A stretch of DNA of 64,000 nt, from contig NZ_CP154855.1 in the NCBI RefSeq assembly GCF_047302425.1, positions 2,852,001 through 2,916,000 on the forward strand, written 5' to 3'. Source of the DNA: Oceanitalea sp047302425. Its GTDB lineage: Bacteria > Actinomycetota > Actinomycetes > Actinomycetales > Actinomycetaceae. Shown here piece by piece: positions 7,797 to 16,049 of this stretch. Made by a program: the position numbers and the translations under genes. The notes beneath the pieces are model-generated. The model saw only the letters and a program-made list of their open reading frames with translations. It had not been told where the DNA came from and did no database searches. Numbering within the stretch: the stretch's first letter is position 1; the number at the start of each line of letters is the position of its first letter.

Positions 7797-9316
7797 GGCA
7801 CTGGACGCTACGACGCCGCCTCCTCGCGGTGCTCGTCGGACTGCTCGCGGCCGCCGCCCTCACGACGGGTGTCCTGTCGACCCTGGCGCTGCGCAGCTCG
7901 CTCACCGACCAGCTCGACGAACGCGTCCTGTCCTCCAGCCAACGCGCCGTCGACGCGCAGCGCCAGGCACCGCCGGACGAGGGCTCGTTCCCTCCCAGTG
8001 AGGGCGACGCCGGACCCGGTGGCCCGCCGCCGGGGCTCGACGTGCCCGGCCAACGCGTCGGCACCGTCAACGTCTCGCTCACTGGCTCCACCACCCAGTC
8101 CGGCTACATCGACGAGGGCGGCACCCTCCAACCACTGACCGAGAACCAGGAGGCCACCCTCCTCGCCGTCACGCCGGACCAGCCACCCGCCACCGTCGAG
8201 CTCGACGAGCTCGGCGCCTACCGGACCGTCGCCGTCACGACCCCCGACGGTGGAACCGTCGTCACCGGGGTATCCACCAGCGATGTCGACGACACCGTCG
8301 GTGACTATCTCCTCGCCGAGACCGGGATCGCCCTCGCCGGCATCATCCTCGCCGCCCTCGCCGGCGGCCTCCTCGTGCGCCACCAGCTGCGCCCGCTGGA
8401 ACAGGTGGCAGGCACCGCCACCCGGGTGACCGAGATGCCCCTCCACGAGGGACAGGTCAGCCTGCGCGAGCGAGTCCCCGACCGATACACCGACCCGGCG
8501 ACCGAGGTCGGCCAGGTCGGCGCCGCCCTCAACCAGCTCCTCGGGCACGTCGAGGGGGCCCTGCAAGCCCGGCACGAGAGCGAGACGCACGTGCGCCAGT
8601 TCGTCGCGGACGCGAGCCACGAGCTGCGCACCCCGCTCGCGTCCATCCGCGGCTACACCGAGCTGCTCCGCCGCCTTCCCGGCGGTCTGCCCGAGGAGGC
8701 CGACCAAGCCGTGCGCCGGGTGGAGTCGGAGTCCCGGCGGATGACCACGCTCGTCGAGGACCTCCTCCTCCTCGCTCGGCTCGACGCCGGACGGCCGCTC
8801 GAGCAGTCCCAGGTCGACCTCTCCCTCCTCGCGGTCGACGCCGTCGCCGACGCCCACGTCGCCAGCCCCGACCACTCCTGGGAGCTCGACCTCCCCGACC
8901 CTGAGAACGACGCCCCGATGACCGTCATCGGCGACGAGGACCGCCTCCGACAGGTCCTCACGAACCTCCTCGCCAACGCCCGCGTCCACACCGCTGCGGG
9001 CACCACGGTCATCACCACAGTTCGGCGTGACGGCAACGACGTCGTCCTTCGGGTGCTCGACGACGGCCCCGGGATCCCCGACGACCTCCTCCCGCGCCTG
9101 TTCCAGCGGTTCGCCCGCGGAGACGCCGCCCGCAGCCCCGGGAACGGGTCCAGCGGACTCGGACTGGCCATCGTCGAGGCCATCGTCCGGGCCCACGGTG
9201 GGCGCATCCACGTCGACGGGACCCCAGGGTCGACGGCGTTCACCATCACCCTGCCTCACCCTGGCGCGGACCGGCCCGATCCACCGTCCAGGACCGAGCG
9301 CGCCGCGAGACACTGA
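7793..9316 (+). CDS. Sensor histidine kinase (PhoR-like)
   Basis: 507 residues. Transmembrane helix 1 at about residues 10-33, an extracellular sensor loop of ~140 residues rich in Pro and Gln, helix 2 at ~178-200, a HAMP linker, a HisKA domain with His276 in HELRTPLASIRGYTEL, then a HATPase domain with N-box NLLANARVHT, DDGPGIP and GLGLAI. Cognate partner of the overlapping response regulator. The extracellular loop shows no recognised ligand domain, so the stimulus is unknown. Confidence 0.9.
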   Translation: MRHWTLRRRLLAVLVGLLAAAALTTGVLSTLALRSSLTDQLDERVLSSSQRAVDAQRQAPPDEGSFPPSEGDAGPGGPPPGLDVPGQRVGTVNVSLTGSTTQSGYIDEGGTLQPLTENQEATLLAVTPDQPPATVELDELGAYRTVAVTTPDGGTVVTGVSTSDVDDTVGDYLLAETGIALAGIILAALAGGLLVRHQLRPLEQVAGTATRVTEMPLHEGQVSLRERVPDRYTDPATEVGQVGAALNQLLGHVEGALQARHESETHVRQFVADASHELRTPLASIRGYTELLRRLPGGLPEEADQAVRRVESESRRMTTLVEDLLLLARLDAGRPLEQSQVDLSLLAVDAVADAHVASPDHSWELDLPDPENDAPMTVIGDEDRLRQVLTNLLANARVHTAAGTTVITTVRRDGNDVVLRVLDDGPGIPDDLLPRLFQRFARGDAARSPGNGSSGLGLAIVEAIVRAHGGRIHVDGTPGSTAFTITLPHPGADRPDPPSRTERAARH

Positions 9317-9443
9317 CGGCGGAGGACGGCCTCCCCCAAGAAGCATGCGTTGTACAGGTGTCCCCCGTCGGCGATCGCTCCTCGGCCTCCTGCCGACCTC
9401 CGTCCGGGTGTAGCTCGGACCACGACACTCAGTGGACCGGCCC

Positions 9444-10208
9444 CTACCGGTGGCGCGCCACCAGAGTGTTCGACGCCTGCGCCCGGGGCCGCAGGACCAT
9501 GAGGTCGACGTTGACGTGGTGCGGCCGGCTCAGCGTCCACGCGATCGCGTCGGCGACGTCCTCGGCGACGAGCGGCTCGGCGACCCCCTCGTAGACCTTC
9601 GCCGCCGCCGCTTCGTCACCGAGCCGGTTGAGGGAGAACTCCTCGGTGCGCACCATGCCCGGCGCGATCTCGATGACACGCACCGGCTGGCCGACGAGCT
9701 CGAGGCGCAGCGTCGTCGCGATGACCCGCTCGGCGTGCTTGGCGGCCACGTACCCACCGCCGCCCGGATAGGTGTCGAGCGCCGCCGTCGAGGACACGAC
9801 GAGCACGTCCCCCGCTCCCGACTCGCGCAGGTCGGGCAGCAGCGCCTGCGTGAGCCGCAGCGTGGACAGGACGTTGAGCTCGTACATCACCCGCCAGTCC
9901 TCGACGCTGCCCGTCTCCACCGGGTCCGCGCCGCGAGCGCCACCGGCGTTGTTGACGAGCGCGTGGAGCGGGCCCCCGGCGCGCACCGACGCGACGAGGG
10001 CGGCGACGTCCTCCTCGTCCGTGAGGTCGGCGGCGACGGCGACGGCGCCGGTCTCCTCGGCGAGCGCCGCGAGCCGGTCCGCGCGGCGAGCCGTGGCGAC
10101 GACGTCCCACCCGTCGGCGCGCAGACGCCGCACGGTCGCGGCACCGATACCGCTCGAGGCACCGGTGACCAGGGCGCGGCGGACGGGGCTGGGGGAAGTG
10201 GTGTCCAT
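9444..10208 (-). CDS. Short-chain dehydrogenase/reductase
   Basis: 254 residues. Rossmann fold with the glycine motif TGASSGIG near the N-terminus, NNAG (about residue 90), the catalytic Ser (SSTAA) and YxxxK (YVAAKH). Classical SDR using NAD(P)(H). The substrate is unknown; the sequence resembles broad YdfG/serine-dehydrogenase-like members. It is transcribed convergently to the kinase and divergently from proC. A CACCAT hexamer exactly 6 bases before the ATG suggests leaderless initiation. Confidence 0.85.
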   Translation of the reverse strand: MDTTSPSPVRRALVTGASSGIGAATVRRLRADGWDVVATARRADRLAALAEETGAVAVAADLTDEEDVAALVASVRAGGPLHALVNNAGGARGADPVETGSVEDWRVMYELNVLSTLRLTQALLPDLRESGAGDVLVVSSTAALDTYPGGGGYVAAKHAERVIATTLRLELVGQPVRVIEIAPGMVRTEEFSLNRLGDEAAAAKVYEGVAEPLVAEDVADAIAWTLSRPHHVNVDLMVLRPRAQASNTLVARHR

Positions 10209-10280
10209 GCCCCCATGGTGCCTTGCCGCGCGGGCGGGCGTGGATACTGGGTGCGTTCGCAGACGGCAGCGGGAGGCAGC

Positions 10281-11096
10281 ATGACCATCGGGTTCATCGG
10301 GGCAGGCACCATGGCCGGCGCCATCGTGTGCGGCATGACCGCGGCGGGCGTCGTCCCGGGCGGGGACGTGCTCCTCTACGACGTCAACGAGCCGGTCGCC
10401 CAGCGCCTCGCCGACGACGTCGGAGCCTCCGTGGCGGACTCGGCCGAGGCGGTCGTCGCCGGCAGCGACGTCGTCGTCCTCGCCGTCAAGCCGCAGGTGC
10501 TGCCCGCCGTCCTGGGCGAGCTGGCGCGCGCCGTCGTCGAGCGCCGCCCGGTCCTCGTGTCGATCGCCGCCGGGATCACCCTTTCCGCCCTGGACGCGCT
10601 GCTGCCCGGCGGCGAGGTGCCGGTCGTGCGCGTCATGCCCAACGTCAACGCGATGATCGGCGCCGGGATGGCCGCCCTGTGCGGCAACCAGGCCGCAGGC
10701 GAGGCCGACGTCGCCCGTGTCGAGGAGATCTTCGCGGCCGTCGGCGGCACGGTCGTCCTCGCCGAGAAGGACTTCGCCACCTACACCGCGATCGCCGGCT
10801 CCTCCCCCGCCTTCGTCTTCACCTTTATCGACGCCCTCGCCCGCGGCGCGGTCCGCGACGGCATGCCCAAGGCCCTCGCCACCCGGATCGCCGCCCAGGC
10901 GGTGCTCGGCAGCGCCCGCATGGTCCTCGAGCGGGCCGACGACGGCGTGAGCCCGGCCGACCTCGTCGACATGGTCTGCTCCCCCGGCGGGACGACGATC
11001 GCCGGGATCGTCGAGATGGAGGAGGCCGGCTTCACCCCCGCCGTCGTGCGCGGGGTGCGGGCCGTCGTCGACCGGGACCGCGCGCTCGCCGACTGA
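10281..11096 (+). CDS. proC: Pyrroline-5-carboxylate reductase
   Basis: 271 residues, the normal length. It reduces pyrroline-5-carboxylate to proline with NAD(P)H, the last step of proline synthesis, in the cytosol. Seen: N-terminal dinucleotide fold IGFIGAGTMAGAI, the VVLAVKPQ strand, the RVMPN motif, and the C-terminal signature VSPADLVDMVCSPGGTTIAGI typical of ProC. Start ATG 10281 with GGGAGG ribosome site. It stands alone. GATACT at 10243-10248 may be its -10. Confidence 0.95.
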   Translation: MTIGFIGAGTMAGAIVCGMTAAGVVPGGDVLLYDVNEPVAQRLADDVGASVADSAEAVVAGSDVVVLAVKPQVLPAVLGELARAVVERRPVLVSIAAGITLSALDALLPGGEVPVVRVMPNVNAMIGAGMAALCGNQAAGEADVARVEEIFAAVGGTVVLAEKDFATYTAIAGSSPAFVFTFIDALARGAVRDGMPKALATRIAAQAVLGSARMVLERADDGVSPADLVDMVCSPGGTTIAGIVEMEEAGFTPAVVRGVRAVVDRDRALAD

Positions 11097-11176
11097 CCCC
11101 CCGCACCTCTCCCCGCGCCGACCTGCGGTTTCGGCGCTAGCGTCCCCGTGACCGAACGGCGCGAGGGAGAGAGGCC

Positions 11177-12598
11177 ATGAGCAGTAGCGGCAGCACGATG
11201 AACGGACGCATCCTCGGGATCAGCCTGGCGGCTGCCATGGGCGGCTTCCTCTTCGGCTTCGACACCGCCGTCATCAACGGCGCGATCGACGCGATGAGCG
11301 AGAACTTCGGCATCAGCGGCTTCCTCCAGGGCTTCGCGGTCTCCTCCGCGCTGCTCGGCTGCGTCGTCGGCGCGTGGCTCGCCGGCCCGATCGCCGCCCG
11401 GCAGGGCCGGGTGCGCGTCATGGTCATCGCGGCCCTCCTCTTCCTCGTGTCCGCGGTCGGCTCCGGTCTCGCCTTCGGCACCTGGGACCTCATCGCCTGG
11501 CGCGCGCTCGGCGGCCTCGGCGTCGGTGCCGCCTCCGTCATCGCCCCGGCCTACATCGCCGAGGTCTCCCCCGCCGACGTCCGCGGGCGCCTCGGCTCCC
11601 TGCAGCAGCTGGCCATCGTCCTCGGCATCTTCGCCGCCCTCCTGTCCGACGCCTTCCTCGCCGACGTCGCAGGCGGCGCCGCCGAGGAGCTGTGGCTCGG
11701 CCAGGAGGCCTGGCGCTGGATGTTCCTCGCCGAGGCCGTCCCCGCCGCCATCTACGGCCTGCTCGCCCTCACCATCCCCGAGTCCCCGCGCTACCTCGTC
11801 GACCAGGACCGCGAGGAGGAGGCCGCCGAGGTCCTCACGAAGTACACCGGCGTCAAGGACACCGCCGCGAAGATCAAGGAGATCCACCAGTCCCTCAAGC
11901 GCGAGGCGCGCGAGAGCCTGGGCGACCTCCGCGGCGCGTCGATGGGCCTCAAGCCGATCGTGTGGGTCGGCATCGCGCTGGCGATCTTCCAGCAGTTCGT
12001 CGGGATCAACGTCATCTTCTACTACTCGACGACCCTGTGGCGCTCGGTCGGCTTCGAGGAGAGCCAGGCGCTGACGACGTCGGTCATCACCTCGGTGACG
12101 AACGTCGTCGTCACCATCGTCGCGATCCTCCTCGTCGACAAGGTCGGCCGCCGCCCGCTCCTCATCTTCGGCTCGGTGGGCATGACCGTGACCCTCGGGA
12201 CCCTCGCCGTCGCCTTCTCCCAGGCGCAGGGCAGCGGCGAGGACGTCAGCCTCCCCCAGCCGTGGGGCACAGTCGCGCTCATCGCCGCGAACCTCTTCGT
12301 CGTCTCCTTCGGTGCGACGTGGGGCCCGATCATGTGGGTGATGCTCGGGGAGATGTTCCCCAACAAGATCCGCGCCACCGCCGTCTCCGTGGCCTCCGCC
12401 GCGAACTGGCTCGCGAACTTCGCCGTCTCGACGACCTTCCCCACGCTCTCCGAGATCAGCCTGAGCGTCGCCTACGGGCTCTACGCGACCTTCGCGCTCC
12501 TGTCCCTGCTCTTCGTCCTGTGGAAGGTCCCCGAGACCAGGGGCCGGGAGCTCGAGGACATGACCGACGACGCCCGGCAGAGCAAGGCGCGCACCTAG
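11177..12598 (+). CDS. Sugar porter family MFS transporter
   Basis: 473 residues, twelve hydrophobic helices in two six-helix halves. Sugar-porter signatures are present: GFDTAVINGAI in helix 1, PESPRYLV after helix 6, QQFVGINVIFYYS in helix 7, GRRPLL between helices 8 and 9, and PETRGRELEDM after helix 12. Likely a proton-coupled importer of glucose, xylose or a related monosaccharide, resembling GlcP/XylE. The exact sugar cannot be called. Monocistronic. TAGCGT at 11138-11143 is a candidate -10 and GAGAGAGG the ribosome site. Confidence 0.9.
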   Translation: MSSSGSTMNGRILGISLAAAMGGFLFGFDTAVINGAIDAMSENFGISGFLQGFAVSSALLGCVVGAWLAGPIAARQGRVRVMVIAALLFLVSAVGSGLAFGTWDLIAWRALGGLGVGAASVIAPAYIAEVSPADVRGRLGSLQQLAIVLGIFAALLSDAFLADVAGGAAEELWLGQEAWRWMFLAEAVPAAIYGLLALTIPESPRYLVDQDREEEAAEVLTKYTGVKDTAAKIKEIHQSLKREARESLGDLRGASMGLKPIVWVGIALAIFQQFVGINVIFYYSTTLWRSVGFEESQALTTSVITSVTNVVVTIVAILLVDKVGRRPLLIFGSVGMTVTLGTLAVAFSQAQGSGEDVSLPQPWGTVALIAANLFVVSFGATWGPIMWVMLGEMFPNKIRATAVSVASAANWLANFAVSTTFPTLSEISLSVAYGLYATFALLSLLFVLWKVPETRGRELEDMTDDARQSKART

Positions 12599-12734
12599 CG
12601 CGGCCCGGCTGGAGGCGTAGGCTGGGCGGCGGACCCCGGGCCACGCCCGGTGGCGGGCCTCGACCTTGGGCCCACGGTCCACGCGCGGCGCTGTGACTGC
12701 GCAGAGCTCATCCGTTCCCGCTCTGGAGTCACGC

Positions 12735-13727
12735 GTGCCCCTGCCCCGCCGTGCCGCCGTCCTCGGCGCGCTCGCCCTCGTCCTCACCGCCTGTTCCGCC
12801 GCCCCCGCCGACGACGCCACGAACGACGACGGCGCGAGCACGGCGCCGTCGTCGTCCGCCGCCGGGTTTCCGGTGACGGTGGCGAGCTGCGGGACCGAGA
12901 CGACCCTGGAGGCGCCGCCCGAGCGGATCGTGACGATCAAGTCCTCCGCCACCGAGATGGTCATCGCACTCGGCGCGGGTGACCGGCTCGTGGGCACCGC
13001 CTTCTCCGACGGCCCCCTGCCCGACGGCGTGAGCGAGCCGCCCGTCCTCGCCGAGCGCAACCCCTCGCGCGAGTCCGTCCTCGACCTCGCCCCCAACCTC
13101 GTCTACGCGGGGTGGGAGTCCAACCTCTCCGACGACGGCGCCGGGAACCGGGCGGGCTACGAGGAGCTCGGCATCTCGACCTTCGTCTCCCCCTCGGCCT
13201 GCCAGGACCCCGCCCACCAGCCCGAGCAGCTCTCCTTCGAGGACGTGTTCGCGGAGATCGAGACGGTCGGGCGGATGCTCGGGGCTCCCGAGGAGGCGGC
13301 CGACCTGGTGGCCGAGCAGCGGGAGGCCCTCGAGGCGGTGACGCCCACCGGTGAGGGGCTCACCGCGCTGTGGTACTCCTCGGGCTCCGACACGCCCTTC
13401 GTCGGCGCCGGGGCGGGGGCGCCGCAGATGATCATGAGCGCGGCGGGGCTGGAGAACATCGCCGCGGACGTCGCGGACACGTGGACCTCGCTGTCGTGGG
13501 AGGTCGTGGCGGACCGCGACCCGGACGTCCTCGTCCTCGTCGACTCCGCGTGGAACACCGCCGAGAACAAGATCGAGGTCCTCGAGTCCAACCCCGTCAC
13601 CGCGGCCATGCCGGCCGTGCAGGAGGGGCGCTACCTCACGGTGCCCTTCCCGGCGACGGAGGCCGGGGTGCGCAACGTCGACGCCGTCGTCGAGCTCACC
13701 CGGCAGATCGGCGAGCTGACGCCGTGA
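12735..13727 (+). CDS. Predicted F420-0 ABC importer, substrate-binding lipoprotein
   Basis: 330 residues, GTG start with GGAG ribosome site. Lipoprotein signal ending LVLTAC, then a class III (BtuF/FhuD-type) periplasmic-binding fold with the opening PPERIVTIKSSATEM. The segment with WESNLSDD, FVSPSACQDP and PFPATEAGVRNVD fits the proposed F420-0-binding protein family (TIGR03868-type). It is first in a tight three-gene importer operon (GTGA overlaps) facing cofE and an F420 enzyme. Siderophore or cobalamin uptake is the alternative. A 136-bp leader with a possible -10 TAGGCT (12618-12623) precedes it and holds no recognisable riboswitch. Confidence 0.7.
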   Translation: MPLPRRAAVLGALALVLTACSAAPADDATNDDGASTAPSSSAAGFPVTVASCGTETTLEAPPERIVTIKSSATEMVIALGAGDRLVGTAFSDGPLPDGVSEPPVLAERNPSRESVLDLAPNLVYAGWESNLSDDGAGNRAGYEELGISTFVSPSACQDPAHQPEQLSFEDVFAEIETVGRMLGAPEEAADLVAEQREALEAVTPTGEGLTALWYSSGSDTPFVGAGAGAPQMIMSAAGLENIAADVADTWTSLSWEVVADRDPDVLVLVDSAWNTAENKIEVLESNPVTAAMPAVQEGRYLTVPFPATEAGVRNVDAVVELTRQIGELTP

Positions 13728-14827
13728 CCGACCTCGACCGCCGCGCGCCGGCCACCGACGCCCCCGCCCCCCGGACCGGGGGCGGCCGGCGGCACGGGCG
13801 GCTGGCGCTGGCCGGCCTGCTCGTCGGTCTGCTCGCGCTGCTCCTCCTCGCGATGAGCTGGGCGGTGACCGTGGGGCCGGCGTCGATCACGGTGGGGCAG
13901 GTGTGGGGCTCGGCGTGGCACCACGTGTGCTCGGCCCTCGCCCCGGGCGCTGTCACGTGCGCGGGTGACCCGCTCACCCAGATCCAGGACGCCATCGTCT
14001 GGCAGGGCCGCGGCGCGCGGGTGGTCGCGGCGGCGAGCGTCGGGGCCGGGCTCGCGGTGGCGGGGACCGTCATGCAGTCGGTCGTGCGCAACCCGCTCGC
14101 CGACCCCTACCTGCTCGGGGTGTCCTCCGGGGCCTCCCTCGGGGCGGTGGGCGTCCTCGTGCTCGGGATGACGGTGCTGCTGCCGGTGGCCGCGTTCGTC
14201 GGGGCGATCGGGGCGCTGGTCCTCACCCTGCTGCTGGCCGCGGGGCGCGGCGGCGGCCTGCCGCCGGTGCGCACCGTGCTCGCCGGCGTGGCCGTGGGGC
14301 AGGCGTGCTCCGCGCTCGTCAGCTTCGTCATCTTCTGGTCCGCGACCGGCGACTCCTACCGGGAGATCCTGTCCTGGCTGCTCGGCTCCTTCGGCGGCAT
14401 CACGTGGGGCGAGGCGCTGCTGGCCGCTGGCGGCACGGTGGTCCTCGGCGGGCTGCTCGCCGCGCGCTCGCGGGTGCTCGACGCCTTCGCCTTCGGGGAC
14501 GTGTCGGCCTCCTCCCTCGGCGTCGACGTGCGGCGCGAGCGGTGGCTGCTGCTCGTCGTCGTCACGCTGCTCACCGCCGTCCTCGTCTCGGTGTGCGGGT
14601 CGATCGGCTTCGTCGGCCTCGTCGTCCCGCACGCCGTCCGGCTCGTGCTCGGCTCGCGCAACCACCGGGTCATGCCGGTGGCCGCGCTCGTCGGGGCGCT
14701 GTTCCTCCTCCTCGCCGACACCGCGGCCCGCACCGTCTTCGAGCCGCGCGAGCTGCCCGTCGGGATCCTCACCGCCGCCATCGGCGCACCGGTGTTCGCC
14801 GTCCTCCTGCGCCGGAGCCGGCTGTGA
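13724..14827 (+). CDS. Predicted F420-0 ABC importer, FecCD-type permease
   Basis: 367 residues, GTG start inside a GTGA overlap. About ten hydrophobic helices and FecCD-family signatures: GARVVAAASVGAGLAVAGTVMQSVVRNPLADPYLLGVSSGA, read here across residues ~103-145, plus GSFGGITW and GSIGFVGLVVPHAVRL near the C-terminus. It would form a homodimeric channel with the ATPase encoded next. The large-cofactor importer class is certain. F420-0 specificity is inferred from the neighbouring cofE and from the known proposed family (TIGR03869-type). Confidence 0.75.
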   Translation: MTDLDRRAPATDAPAPRTGGGRRHGRLALAGLLVGLLALLLLAMSWAVTVGPASITVGQVWGSAWHHVCSALAPGAVTCAGDPLTQIQDAIVWQGRGARVVAAASVGAGLAVAGTVMQSVVRNPLADPYLLGVSSGASLGAVGVLVLGMTVLLPVAAFVGAIGALVLTLLLAAGRGGGLPPVRTVLAGVAVGQACSALVSFVIFWSATGDSYREILSWLLGSFGGITWGEALLAAGGTVVLGGLLAARSRVLDAFAFGDVSASSLGVDVRRERWLLLVVVTLLTAVLVSVCGSIGFVGLVVPHAVRLVLGSRNHRVMPVAALVGALFLLLADTAARTVFEPRELPVGILTAAIGAPVFAVLLRRSRL

Positions 14828-15630
14828 GCGGGCCGGTGCGCACGGGCGCGCACACCGAGGCGCTCACGCTCACCGTCGGCGGGCTCGGGGTGCGCCTCGG
14901 CGGGACGCCGGTGCTGCACGAGGTCGCTGCCCAGCTGCCGCCGGGTGAGGTGAGCGCCGTCGTCGGCCCGAACGGCTCGGGGAAGTCGACCCTGCTGCGA
15001 CTGCTCGTCGGGGCGCTGGAGCCCGACGTCGGCACCGTGCTGCTCGACGGGCGGGAGCTGGGTGACATGTCCCGCCGCGCCCGCGCGCGCGAGCTGGCCC
15101 TCGTGGAGCAGGACTCGAGCGCACCGGTGTCCCTCGACGTCCTCGACGTCGTCCTCCTCGGCCGCACCCCGCACCGCCCGACGTGGTCCGCCGACTCGAG
15201 CGACGACGTCGCCCTCGCGCGTGAGGCGCTGGAGCGGACCGGCGCCGCGCACCTCGAGGGCCGGGACGTCGCGACGCTGTCCGGCGGCGAGCGCCAGCGC
15301 GTCCACCTGGCCCGTGCGCTGGCACAGACACCGCGACTCCTCCTGCTCGACGAGCCGACCAACCACCTCGACGTGGCCGCCCAGCTCGACGTCCTCCACC
15401 TCGCCGGCGAGCTCGCGGCCACGGGCGTCACCGTGCTGGCCGCGCTGCACGACCTCAACCACGCGCTCGAGCACTGCGCGCACGTCGTCGTGCTCGACGC
15501 CGGACGGGTCGTGGCCGCCGGGCCGCCCACCGAGGTCCTCACCGAGGAGCTCGTCTCCCGCGTCTACCGCGTCCACGCCGAGCGCGTCACGGTGAACGGC
15601 CGCGACCTCCTCCTCTACCAGCGCGCCTGA
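14824..15630 (+). CDS. Predicted F420-0 ABC importer, ATP-binding subunit
   Basis: 268 residues, GTG start in a GTGA overlap. Walker A GPNGSGKST (about residue 48), Q-loop EQD, signature LSGGERQR, Walker B LLLLDEPT, D-loop NHLD and switch His (ALHDLNHA). Closest in type to the FecE/BtuD energisers of metal-chelate and cobalamin importers. The proposed F420-0 version (TIGR03873-type) is favoured by context. Last gene of the operon, followed by the repeat-rich intergenic region. Confidence 0.75.
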   Translation: MSGPVRTGAHTEALTLTVGGLGVRLGGTPVLHEVAAQLPPGEVSAVVGPNGSGKSTLLRLLVGALEPDVGTVLLDGRELGDMSRRARARELALVEQDSSAPVSLDVLDVVLLGRTPHRPTWSADSSDDVALAREALERTGAAHLEGRDVATLSGGERQRVHLARALAQTPRLLLLDEPTNHLDVAAQLDVLHLAGELAATGVTVLAALHDLNHALEHCAHVVVLDAGRVVAAGPPTEVLTEELVSRVYRVHAERVTVNGRDLLLYQRA

Positions 15631-15677
15631 GCGGTCACCGAACGCCCCCTCCTCCCCCTCCCCCGCCCTCCCCCCCC

Positions 15678-15703
15678 ATCGCCGACAGCCGGATTCTCCG
15701 GCC
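15678..15703 (+). repeat. REP-like repeat copy 1
   Basis: Carries the core CGCCGACAGCCGGA followed by TTCTCCGG, so that CCGGA-TTC-TCCGG forms a small hairpin at its 3' end. The same element recurs at 31025-31050 with identical sequence over the full 26 bases. Confidence 0.7.
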
Positions 15704-15732
15704 CGCGTACCGCCCCCTTGCCCCTGCCCCTT

Positions 15733-15756
15733 GCGCCAACAGCTGGATCCTCCGGC
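15733..15756 (+). repeat. REP-like repeat copy 2 (degenerate)
   Basis: GCGCCAACAGCTGGATCC then TCCGGC: the same element with several substitutions, in the same orientation as copy 1. Confidence 0.5.
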
Positions 15757-15802
15757 GGCCGGCCGGGTGCAGGGGCTTGCCTCGGCAGCGGCTGCTCGTG
15801 AA

Positions 15803-15882
15803 TCGCGCACAAGTCGGAGGGACGGCGTTCCAGGCGACACCTGTCCCGGCGTGTCGGCCGCGTGTCGCGGACTTGTGCGCGA
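15803..15882. repeat. 80-nt hairpin
   Basis: A perfect 13-bp inverted repeat, TCGCGCACAAGTC (15803-15815) with its complement at 15870-15882. It encloses a second 7-bp pair (GCGACAC 15834-15840 with GTGTCGC 15862-15868). It sits at the centre of the repeat-rich region and could be a bidirectional terminator or a structured RNA. Confidence 0.6.
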
Positions 15883-15970
15883 GATCGAAACGGTCACCCG
15901 CGTCGGAGCCGCGCGCCAAGCGGGGAAACACGCTACGTGACCGCAGCGGGTGCGCGACGGTGGCCCAGCT

Positions 15971-15992
15971 CCGGAGAACCCGGCTGTCGGCG
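15971..15992 (-). repeat. REP-like repeat copy 3 (inverted)
   Basis: Reverse complement reads CGCCGACAGCCGGGTT then CTCCGG, one base from the core of copy 1. Confidence 0.65.
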
Positions 15993-16013
15993 CAGGAGGG
16001 GCGGGGTCGCGGG

Positions 16014-16034
16014 CCGGAGATCCGGCTGTCGGCG
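16014..16034 (-). repeat. REP-like repeat copy 4 (inverted)
   Basis: Reverse complement reads CGCCGACAGCCGGATC then TCCGG. It lies 16 bp from the cofE stop codon. Confidence 0.65.
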
Positions 16035-16049
16035 CGGGAAGGGGCGGGG

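Larger units (their letters stand above)
15631..16049. repeat. Repeat-rich convergent intergenic region
   Basis: 419 bp without a gene between the convergent importer and cofE operons. It holds two forward and two inverted copies of a repeat with core CGCCGACAGCCGGA, flanking a long central hairpin. The mirror layout makes the whole region roughly palindromic. It should stop transcription from both sides. Confidence 0.7.

Noticed and set aside
12599..12734. Cobalamin or other riboswitch before the importer operon
   Set aside because: I found no Cbl-box or other conserved riboswitch core. The leader only contains generic G/C hairpins.
10781..13096. 771-codon minus-strand frame opposite proC and the sugar porter
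   Set aside because: No domain, no ribosome site, composition typical of antisense frames in high-GC DNA.
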